From Ophiura sarsii (lineage: Eukaryota; Echinodermata; Ophiuroidea; Amphilepidida; Ophiuridae), in NCBI GenBank assembly GCA_035610835.1, contig CM069442.1, forward strand, positions 59,561,950-59,625,949: a stretch of 64,000 bases of DNA, in the 5' to 3' direction. Each line of letters begins with the position of its first letter. Positions within the stretch are counted from its first letter, which is position 1. The notes below the pieces were generated by a model. The model saw nothing but the letters and a program-made list of their open reading frames with translations, did not search any database and was not told the DNA's origin. Position numbers and translations under genes: made by a program. This document shows positions 41,922 to 52,700 of the stretch, piece after piece.

Positions 41922-42829
41922 ATAGTCCTTGGGCCAAGTGGACTTATCGGTACCACATGTAGGGGCAAAGCATGTGTGGTATCAATTGTTCCTAATACTA
42001 ACTGAATATGATTTTATTTGCTAGACTTTTCAAAAATTCAGCTTTAGCCTTCTAATTTGCATAAACAAAATGGCCGCCATCAACATTTATGCAAAGCTGG
42101 TTTTAGCCATAAACTGCCTTATAGATGAAATATTTGAGCAGAAACACTTGCTAAACTAAGGTTATAGACAGTGCAGAGGTAACTGAATCCATTGCTGTCA
42201 ATATTTCATTCAACCTCATTTGCATAAATCCAATATGGCCGCCATTTTACATCATTTTCATCAATTTCGGACAAAATGTGGCTTTTTCAAGTGGAGGCTG
42301 AGGTATAATATGATGTAACTGTATAGTTTACAGGTTATAATCACAAAGTTACATTAGCTAAAAACTTTTTGAGTATTAGACTCCAAAGGAAATACATACA
42401 AGACCCTAAGAATGCCTAAATAATTGCATAAACAAAATGGCTGCCATTTATTTTTGGATACCTAACATGGCTATATGCTGCAATACAGATGGAATATGTT
42501 AGTCAATAATTCCTAAAATGAGGTGATGATTACACACAACCAGATCAAGCAATTACCATTCAATTTAAATTCTTTATCAAATTTGCATAAACCCACTATG
42601 GCCGCCAAATTACAGAGTTGCCATGGATTCAGGACAAATTATTACCTTTTCGATAATGTTGGAGTATGAAATCGAAACTATAACATGTGTACACAATATA
42701 GAGATCAACATATGTAGCTTAATCATGTTATAGTATAAAATGGCTGTCAGTCAAATTAATTTCAAACTTCAAACTTGAAATAACTCATATGGCAGCCATT
42801 TTGCATAACTTTGGTTATTATAGTTAACC

Positions 42830-44484
42830 ATGTTAGCCTTCTGTTCAAACCTGTATAACCATACAGCCTCAGGTGACCCAGAGGTCTTAAACGTTCCTCC
42901 AGCAAATGACACCGAAAACGTTCCCATTCTTCGGGCAGAGGTGATAACAGCTGTAAACTCACTGAAGAAGGGAAGTCCGCAGGAGTTGACAACATCTCAG
43001 CAGAGCTTGTCCAAACAGGAGGAGATACCATGGTCGACATCCTTCTAACTATCTGCAACAAGATCTGGCAGAGAGGAGAGTGGCCCTCACCTTGGACACA
43101 GTCAATGGTCATCACACTTCCCAAGAAAGGCAATCTTCAGCAGTGCTCTAATTACCGCACGATCAGCCTCATATGTCACCCATGCAAAGTCATGCTGAAG
43201 ATCTTACTAAACAGACTGAACCCACAAGCAGAAAAGATCATTGCTGAGGAACAGGCAGGCTTCAGACCAAAACGTAGCACTACAGAGCAGATCCTTAACC
43301 TTAGGATAATTTGTGAAAAATACCTTCAACATCAACAAGACCTCTACCGTGTCTTTGTGGACTTCAAAAAGGCGTTTGACAGGGTTTGGCATGCAGCCCT
43401 GTGGTCTACCATGAGGATGTACAATATCAACACCAACCTGACCAGAGCCATTGAGAACCTCTATAACAAGGCCTCGATGCCTCCAGTGCAGTCTACCTCA
43501 ACGGCAGCTTAGGGGAATGGTTCAAAACAACAGTCGGGTTAGACAAGGTTGCTTGCTCTCACCTACTCTATTCAACATCTATTTGGAGAGAATAATGACT
43601 GACGCTTTGGAAGACCATCAAGACTCGGTCAGCATCGGAGGCAGAATAATCACCAATATACGTTTCGCCGATGATTATTGATGGACTAGCCGGGTCAGAG
43701 GGAGAATTAGCAAAGCTCGACGAGCGTCTGGACAGGACCTCTATAGCCTACGGCATGGAGATTAGTGCAGGGAAAACTAAACTGATGACCAACAACACCA
43801 ACGGCATTAGCACTGACATCAAAGCCAACGGCGAGAAGCTGGAAACAGTCAAAAGCTTCAAGTACCTAGGGTCAATCATCACAGACCAGGGTTCCAAACC
43901 TGAAATTCTATCCAGGATCACACAGACAGTAGCATCTCTGACTAAACTGAAGGTCATCTGGAGTGATAAAAACATCTCACTTAAGTCAAAGATCAGACTG
44001 ATGCCCTCCTTGGTTACCACGATATTCCTATATGCGTGCATGCGAATCGTGGACCCTAACAGAGAACTTAGAGAGGAGAATCCAGGCTGCAGAGATGAGG
44101 TGCCTTCGCAAGCTCCTTGGTGTTTCCTACAAAGACCACATCACCAACGTCGAAGTCAGAAAAAGAATTGTTGAAGCCTTCGGCGCTTATACAGACCTCC
44201 TAACCACAGTGAAAAGACGCAAGCTACAGTGGTATGGACACGTGTCACGATCAACAGGACTTGCCAAAACGGTATTGCAAGGCACGGTTCCAGGAGGGCG
44301 AAAGAGAGGTCGGCAGAGAAGAAGGTGGGAAGACAACATATCTGAATGGACTGACCTGAAGCTTAGTGATACCTTGAGATTGGCAGAGAACAAACAAGGA
44401 TGGAGAGAGCTGGAGATCACGGCATCTGTGGCGCCCAACGGTCGACAAGACTACGGGATAGATAGATAGATAGATAGATATACC
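42830..44484 (+). pseudogene. RTE-like LINE, 5'-truncated, reverse transcriptase with frameshifts
   Basis: Successive frames give the RT fingers and palm: TLPKKGNLQQCSNYRTISLI, EEQAGFRPKRST, FVDFKKAFDRVWH, VRQGCLLSPTLFNIYL and the catalytic IRFADD, then LKTVKSFKYLGS-like and LQWYGHVSRS C-terminal motifs. At least three frameshifts break the ORF. It ends in GATAGATAGATAGATA, the short tandem tail typical of RTE elements. The endonuclease part is missing. It lies inside the 41922-47192 element, so it inserted later. Confidence 0.85.
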
Positions 44485-44669
44485 TTCTGCTGCGATATAG
44501 TTATGCTGTTACCCATTTAGAATGCTAGGCCTATAGATTAACAGATCTGCATGAATTCAATATGGCTGCCACATGGATGTGGATTATTATGTTAGTTGAT
44601 GCACCATGAATATGCGCAATATAAATCACATGATCTGAAGTAAACAAGTTGGATGATGGGCATGACAGT

Positions 44670-46130
44670 TTAATCCTGTGTATCGTCTTCGTCTTCCTCC
44701 TCCTCAGAAATATCTAAAGGTGCATCATCATCCTGTTTTATGTTATCGCAAGTGGCAAGCCTAAACATGTCCGTACAAGACATCCCATTAGCCAGACAAA
44801 CACACTGTGGCAGCTTGCATACTCTTGGGCATTTGCATGATAAGAATTCTAGGTTTGCATCTGGAGCCGGTTTACCATTCATCCATTTGATGACCAAACT
44901 ACCATCTGGGCGCATGGTCCAGCCATGTCCGTGGGCACTAGGAGTGCCCGGAAGGGCTTGTAGACTGCGAAACCATATAGCTGCTTGGTAGTTGGCCCTC
45001 TGTCCATGCAGAGTCAGATAGTCCTCACATGGGGGCAATTGGCCAGATTCAACTTCACCTTTCTTTGCGCGTAACAACTGATACCGCAAATCATTGAAGC
45101 TTAGCACTGTTGTCATCAGTAAGTGACCATTGTTTTCCAATGTCACCAAACAGTTCCTGGAAAGTTGGGTTTTTCAACATCAGCTTCAGTCAGGACACCT
45201 TGTCTTTACCAGCAAATGCACTGACAGAGTCACATCCGGTAAATGCGTGTAGACCTAGTAGAGCGTTGCAAGCGTTGACCCCTAGGACGTTGGATAACTT
45301 GGTGATATTGATGTATCGTGTCCTTGATTGTGTGCCGCACTTCATATTGCAGGGGATGTCTCTACTAAATGCCAGACAGAGGATTAGCACATCAGTGTCT
45401 TCTGCGATTATGACAGCGGAATTATAGTTGGTTGCAGCATGCTTGGCATGTAGAAATAGGCGCGTATCTGCCTCTTCCTGTGAGCTTTGTAGAGAAGGCA
45501 CTTCTATACAGCCATTTCTGGAAATTCTAATACAAGATTCCTCACATGTGACATAACTTCTTTATCACCAAGTTTGTCTATCATTGCTTGTCTTTGCCAG
45601 TCTGTGTACAAGAATTTGATCAGTGATGCTTTACTGGCAGAACATGACAACAGTCTACGCCATTGTTGAACCTTGTGCCCACATGATATATTCGTGAAAA
45701 GAACTCCTGATCCTCTGTTGATCCATTGTATCCTTGTAAATATCAAAGACAACATCTACTCGGCTGCTGCTTCTCCCTATGTTCAGTGCTGACATCAAAA
45801 CATGCTATGATGATCACGTCATCAAATGTTTGATGTTCACCGCGTGTCTTCTGTACTTGACTCATTCCATCAATTAAACAGCCCGATGGCTGTGGTGTCT
45901 CGTCTGCTGCCTATGTCATCTCTCAAGGTGTCTTGCTAGAGAAGCCTTGTTTGTCTTTTTGAGGGTTCCATCACTATTTGCCAATGCCCATGGCAATGGA
46001 CCAAGTGGATGTTGCAGGAAACCTTTCATATGCAGATTTCTACCAGTAGCTACGAGGACCATTCGACCGAAGAGTTTATGATCTGCTTTGAGAACTGTTT
46101 CTTTATTTGATTTCCCAGTTGTTGTTTTTT
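44670..46130 (-). pseudogene. Decayed transposon-associated gene of unknown biochemistry
   Basis: Four fragments in different frames follow one another in order. The first includes LFGRMVLVATGRNLHMKGF and LGPLPWALANSDGTLKKTNK. The second includes ISCGHKVQQWRRLLSCSASK. The third has QEEADTRLFLHAKHAATN, IIAEDTDVLILCLAF and GLHAFTGCDSVSAFAGK. The fourth has a CKCPRVCKLPQCVC cysteine run and an acidic tail. I recognise this as a family common in marine invertebrate genomes and linked to mobile DNA; the DTDV and GCD motifs suggest a nuclease-like fold, but that is inference. Frameshifts show it is dead. Confidence 0.6.
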
Positions 46131-46302
46131 CTATGAAAGTGATATCAAATATATATTTGATAGCAATGTCTTTGTTTTGTTGTTATTTGTAATCAACCCC
46201 CTTATAGGTAATGGTTTTCACTCAAATATTGGTAGTATAATAGCCAAGTCTTACGTCTCAAATATTGGTAGTATAATAGCCAAGTACTTGTTGATGATGG
46301 CC

Positions 46303-47040
46303 ATTTTGTATGTAAATCAGCATTCTTAAGACTTTCTAGGTCTCCTTTGAAAGTCTAGTACTTACAGATATGCACACTTAGTTTAACAGTGTAATTATAA
46401 ACTATATGTTACACATGTTACACCAAATTATACCCGATACATCATGTGAAAGAGTGCAATTTGTCCGGAATTTAACAGAAAATACATCAATTGGCGGCCA
46501 TATTGGATTTATGCAAATTAGGTTGAATGAAATATTGACAGCAATGGATTCAGTTACCTCTGCACTGTCTATAACCTTAGTTTAGCAAGTTTTTCTGCTC
46601 AAATATTTCATCTATAAGGCAGTTTATGGCTAAAACCAGCTTTTGCATAAATGTCGATGGCGGCCATTTTGTTTATGTAAATCAGCATTCTTAGGACTTT
46701 CTAGGTCACCCTTGAAAGTCTAGTACTTACAGATATGTACACTTAGTTTAACAGTGTAATTATAAACTATATATTACACATGTTACACCAAATTATACCC
46801 GATACATCATGTGAAAGAGTGCAATTTGTCCGGAATTTAACAGAAAATACATCAATTGGCGGCCATATTGGATTTATGCAAATTAGGTTGAATGAAATAT
46901 TGACAGCAATTGATTCAGTTGCCTCTGCACTGTCTATAACCTTAGTTTAGCAAGTTTTTTCTGCTCAAATATTTCATCTATAAGGCAGTTTATGGCTAAA
47001 ACCAGCTTTTGCATAAATGTTGATGGCGGCCATTTTGTTT
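46303..47040. repeat. Tandem duplication, about 364-bp unit, two copies
   Basis: ATGTAAATCAGCATTCTTA occurs at about 46310 and 46674, followed by nearly identical sequence through GGCGGCCATTTTGTTTATG. It is part of the right arm of the large element. A short 37-bp duplication (TCAAATATTGGTAGTATAAT) lies just before, at 46220-46285. Confidence 0.85.
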
Positions 47041-47192
47041 ATGCAAATTAGGAGGCTAAAGCTGAATTTTTGAAAAGTCTAGCAAGTAAAATCATATACA
47101 GTTGGAATGTAGGAACAATTTGATACCACTCATGCTTTGCCCCTACACGTGGTACCGATTGACCATATTTTGGCACTTGGCCCAAGCACTAT

Positions 47193-49578
47193 CACGCGTT
47201 ATGAACTCGCCTCCCAATAGGGTGGTGCCGTTACATTTTTTAGCTTCATGCTGTCATTTTCCTCAAATATTTTTAAAACCACAAAAGCTATCTCAACAAA
47301 TTTGGTATCATTTTAAAGCCCTAATAACAAGCTATCTGCCTGCCAAATGACATTGGTATAGCTAATACAGAAAGGGAGATACAGCTGATTGATGTTTGGG
47401 GACCAGGGGTGGTGCTGGAAGGGGTGCGTCTGGAAGGGGTGTCGCCTGTACAAACTCAATGGGGATAATCCCATGCTTTGTTCTTTTTACAATAACTAGT
47501 CATCCCCTAATGTTAAAAACACAATTTTGGTCCCATTTCAAAGGATATTTAGTAGTCTTTAAGTATCTGGTTCAACAGACTTGTCAACTATTATTAACAA
47601 CTAATAATTATGGATAAGACAATGATCATTAGCTTTCTTCCTATACGCTACACAGTCAAAATGAATAATCAGCCTCAATTTACCGGATTTATAAAAATGA
47701 CTATAACAGAAAAAGTTTTCAACCTATGATAGCAAAAGTATACATTTTTGGAAAGCTTGTAACTAGAGGAATTCAGACATGCAGTTTATATCAGGGAAGG
47801 GTTCATCCTTAAACAAATATTTCTGAAAATTCTAAAAATATATAAAAAAGAAATTGGAGATATTCACTAGCCGGTATAATTACCATACCGACGTAGTAAC
47901 TTTGACAAATATATATCATCTAATGGGTAATTTCATGAGGAATTCAAATATGTAAAAAGAATAATGATAGGGGTAGGTATAAAAAATATATGGATCTCAA
48001 ATTAAAAATTAAAAAACTCTGATATTTTCCGAACATTTCCGATCATACCATTTTAGTTCTTGGTCGTACTATAATTTTAATGGCATATTTGGTTTCCTCA
48101 TGCAATTTCACTTCAGAAAATGTATACTTTTACTACCTCAGGGGGGTATACAAGCAAATATAAATGTGTAAAGTTAAAATCATGTCGCGAAAGCCAAAAT
48201 CCGTGTGTAACGCGAAAGGAGGCGAGCTTAAAACACATGACCATAGTCACCTCACATCTTATTTTCGCTCTATACAAGCCTCGTTCTTCACCATCTTCAT
48301 TATTGCAACATTATATGGGCTGATTCTAACAACTGTAACCTTAATACATTTCATGTTAAAAAAAAGAAAAGTATTCGTCTTTGTTCAATTCACATTATTT
48401 AGCTCATTCTACCCCTCTGTTTGCACAATTAAAAGCCCTCACTATTTATGACATTCATAGGATACAGAAGGCTATTTTATGTATAAATTTACAAATAACA
48501 TGTTACTCGATTTATTTGCTAATTACTTTAATAAATCAGATGTCATCCACTCCTATGGAGCAAGCATTTCACATTTATATAGATCCCCGAAATGTATAAC
48601 TGATCATACTAGACATACTATTTGGGACATTGGAGTGGAATGACATTAATAACGATATTCGAAATTGTAAAAATCAGTTAAGTTTTAACAATAGATATAA
48701 TAAATAAATATCTTCTATCGTTTTATACATGATGTCCTGAATACATGTACTATTATATTCCTTACATTATACCTGTACCTCTATAAATCCGTACTCCATC
48801 GCTTTGCTGCCTTACATTATTATCGTCTCTTATATACTTGGTTCACAGATGTATAATTATAATCGTTACTGATCTGTTATTGTAATTTTATTCATGCCAT
48901 TCCGACATACACGAGCTCTACTCTGATTTGGTCAACCCACCATAGTATATTATCGGTATTGTCTTTGTATGTATCTCATTTATAGGTCAATAAATGCGTA
49001 TGTGTTGTTTCGAGAGAAATTAGACAAATCAATGCATGCGCGCTGATGTTGATGTGTGAATATTGGCACGACCCCGCAGGGGGAATGCTATTGTGAGTAT
49101 ATCAACATTTGAGCAAGTGCATTGAATTTTCTTATTTTTCGAGAAACAAAACATACGCATGAATTGACCTAATTTATACACGACGCTATACAAATCAAAA
49201 TTCACAATATAAGAATATTTTTGATCTATGTAAAAACGAATAAAATATGTTAACACCCGCAGTGAAAATCGGCAAACCCGCGATTCCTGAACAACGAATC
49301 AAAACAAAGCGCGCGGTGCGGACATTGAACGACGCACACGCGTGAACACTTTCAATGCACTCCGAGTATTTTAGTTTCTTGCTTTCTGATTGGTTCGACA
49401 CTACGAGTGTATGAATTGTGGTTGATAATCTGAACTGAAAATTGTGTATCATTTTCCATAAAACATGTATGAATTGTCAAATGCGTGTGTTTTATGAAGC
49501 CGGTAACTAAACCGTTTACACTCATTCTGTCCTATTCGTACAACAACCAAAATAATGATTATGAAAAGTCCTACATAC
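47193..49578. other. DNA downstream of RIGHT exon 20; channel C-terminal exons not found
   Basis: I looked here on the minus strand for the second half of the DEG/ENaC ectodomain, the gating region and TM2 and found none. Plus-strand frames (for example 48164-48451 with a hydrophobic stretch) have no recognised domain. The DNA is AT-rich. Confidence 0.5.
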
Positions 49579-49758
49579 GTCTGTATATTGCAATCAATCT
49601 GGTCAAATGAGCATTGCAAAATCAAATCTTCTCTTTTATGTCCAGCTAGATGGATTTCCTCTCGACTTATTTTGAGCACCTCACTCAAATCACTGTAATC
49701 AGCTTGTTGACTAAACGTAAAGAATCGTTTCCAATCGGGTGGATCTTCACCTTTTACT
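49579..49758 (-). CDS. RIGHT exon 20: DEG/ENaC ectodomain with CSFDQIDCN motif
   Basis: 180 bp, phase 2 in and 2 out (CCTTTTAAG acceptor, GTATGT donor). It reads GEDPPDWKRFFTFSQQADYS, then LSEVLKISREEIHLAGHKR and EDLILQCSFDQIDCNIQ. The end corresponds to the DLLLSC-F-x-G-x-xC stretch of ASIC/ENaC proteins. This is the last channel exon visible for this gene. Confidence 0.82.
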
Positions 49759-52700
49759 CTTAAAAGGAACAGAAAATTATTTATACTATTATTAATTCAC
49801 TCTGAATATTATATGATTATAGTGAATAAGCTTTACGATTGTGAATATAAGTTTAACGATTGTGAATAAGCTTAATTATTAAAGGGGGCTGTGGACTCTC
49901 AGGTACAGCCTCCGTAAAACTGCCGTAACTTCTTCAATATTCATTTAATCTTTATAAACGTATACAGTTTTTTGCACGAAAGGGTTCAATTAATCCAACC
50001 ATGATAATGAAATTGACCATTTTGGAAAAAATTATTAAAAAAATGTTTTTTGACCCATTTTAGGTTTGGACAAGATAACTCAAAATATATTTTGTTAAAT
50101 TTTATCATACTAGTTTTATGTTAATCCTGATAACATGCCCCCAGGAGCGGGTTTTTTTTTTTAATATCTTATTTATTTTTTGAGTTAGAGACCAAAAAGT
50201 GCCAAAAAATGCCGCCAAAATCATGAAAATTCACATTTGTGGGAAAAAAATCACATTTTTGGGGGAATGATATCAGGATTACCATAAAACTAGTATGACA
50301 AAATTTAACAAAACATATTTTGAGTTATCTTGTCCAAACCTAAAAGGGTCAAAAAACGTGTTTTTTTTTTTTTTCTTCCAAAATGGTCAATTTCATTATC
50401 ATGGTTGGATTAATTGAACCCTTTCGTGCAAAAAACTGTATACGTTTATAAAGATTAAATGAATATTGAAGAAGTTACGGCAGTTTTACAGAGGCTGTAC
50501 CTGAGAGTCCACAGCCCCTTAACGATTGTAAATATTAAGCTTAACGATGGTACGACACTTTACATAATTAGAGTGTGAAATCATCGTGTCTGTTAATTTG
50601 CCTGAATAACGGTTTCCATGTTTAGCATGGCGAACTTAATGATTTACCCATGAGCCAATGAATGGGCAAGGGTGATATTTCCCCATAATGCATTATTACA
50701 TAAGAGGGTTATGAACAAAATTCAACAGTATGCTGCGACGGAAAACTGCTGGCTGCATATCAAAAGATGCCAAAATATCATCTCGCATTCAAATTCTGTC
50801 CACGAAAAATATCTAAGGTAGGCAAACCCCTCATTCATTACCTATTCTTCTAAATGATAAGAACATATGCTTGATACATTATGTCTCGTACATATTACCT
50901 TTGAAAAGATTTCCGTTTGTAGAAACTAGTAAAGTTTTTGATGTACTCGTTTGTTAAAGACGGAGCGAAGAGGTGTTTGTATGGGTCTATCCAGTTGCTA
51001 TTAGCTAATGGATCCGGGATTTGTGTAGTAAATTCTGTTATAATAAACGTAATATTATGAATTCAGTCATTATCAGACAATTATATACCTGCACTTGTAA
51101 TAAACCGAAGTAAACATCCTGCTTCATAGTTTATAACATGCTGAATATTTCAAACATTTTTTCACTAAAAGTAACACATCAGAAGGGTTTTTACAATTTA
51201 TTAATAATATTAAGACCATGTACTTTCCATTTTGTAATATGGTGACGACCATATTGATGCGATGCACATGTAATGCAAATACCTTCACAAGAGTTACCTT
51301 GCGCTACACGCGCATTCTATCTTTTACCCCACAAATACGGTAAACTTCAATTTGTATGTATTTTGTAAATATCCTTACACTATAACACTGCGAGTTTAAG
51401 CCAAGACAAACAAACATATAAACACCCCAACAAACATGTAATAATATATACAATTGTTTCACATTCCTTACTATTTGTACAATTCTCCTCATCTTCCTTA
51501 TTGACGCAATCATATACGGCATCACACACTGCGTATTTTGGGATACACAGAGACACTGACGGACATTTCCAATAATGATCAGGACATACTGCAGAAACCA
51601 AAACAATATCACATTATTTGACACAGCATTATTGTCTATTTAAATTAAAATGTGTCATATTTAGATTCAAAATATACTATAAAATATATAAGCTTATATA
51701 CATTGTAGATATAACATATAACGAGCACACTGTACAACTTGTACACATGACTAATACGTATATAAATGTATTTGCCCGTAATACTTACGCGATAGTTGTT
51801 GCGTCACCATACGTACAAACACCAATGAAAATTATATTTCCCTTGTAACACAGAAATATTTGGATTTGTCCCAAGTCATTTATACGTATGAGACATACGT
51901 ACTGGTTCTGCAGTGCTTCCTAAACATTTACGTCGCTAGTACTAAAAGGTACCGCTTGTGTGCCAACCATATACCGAACATCATGAATATTAATTCGTTT
52001 TGATCGACGTTTTGTTGTACAAAGAGGGGTAATTTTTCTAAATCCTTACAAGTGTAATTTCATACATGTAAGGGGCCATATCCAAACTCTCAGTGATTTT
52101 AAAGCATTTTCTACCGATTTTAAGAACGATAACAATAACAATGCATTTCGTTGGAATACCGGGGTAAAATCGGTAGAAAAATGCTTTAAAATCACTGAGA
52201 GTTTGGATATGGCCCCTAATACAATTGAAAAAGTGTACAAATCCCAGTTTGTACCAAAACTTAGGGCTCAGCCTGCTCAAACCCCGCGTATATATCCAAA
52301 TTCCCTAATTCTGGTGACGTATAATTAATTAATATTCATGATGTTCGGTATATGGTTGACATACAAGCGCTACAGTACTAAAATTGCGAAGCAACATTGG
52401 ACTAACAGCAATAATATTTTGAATTGGCCAAAATTCATGCAATTAACATACACTTTCCCTACAATGGAACATCGAAATCTTAAACTAGGGAATCACAAAC
52501 GCTAAGTTAAATCATAGAAAGAGAGCGTCCTCTACAGTTGAATCATACAATGTATTAAGGACATCGTGTGAAATGTTTGTTGTTACAAGTATGTGTCACT
52601 TGAAAGAAGTTTCCCTCGCATAAATTCATCTATCCTTGAATAGGTTAAACCGAATCAAAAGCAAACATTTGAAAACCAATTTTATCATGCATCAATTAAG

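Larger units (their letters stand above)
41922..47192. mobile_element. Large DNA-transposon-like element with long inverted repeats
   Basis: The left arm (from AGTCCTTGGGCCAAGTG at 41924 to about 42260) is mirrored by the right arm (about 46855 to CACTTGGCCCAAGCACT at 47190) over some 340 bp. Both arms hold TGCATAAACAAAATGGCCGC-type words, and ATGGC(C/T)GCCAT recurs through the element. The interior carries a decayed minus-strand gene of transposon type and a nested RTE-like retrotransposon. The class is not certain and no target duplication was identified. Confidence 0.7.

Noticed and set aside
48164..48451. Plus-strand frame with a hydrophobic segment as the missing channel TM2
   Set aside because: It is on the wrong strand, lacks the DEG/ENaC pore motif and has no splice link to the RIGHT gene.
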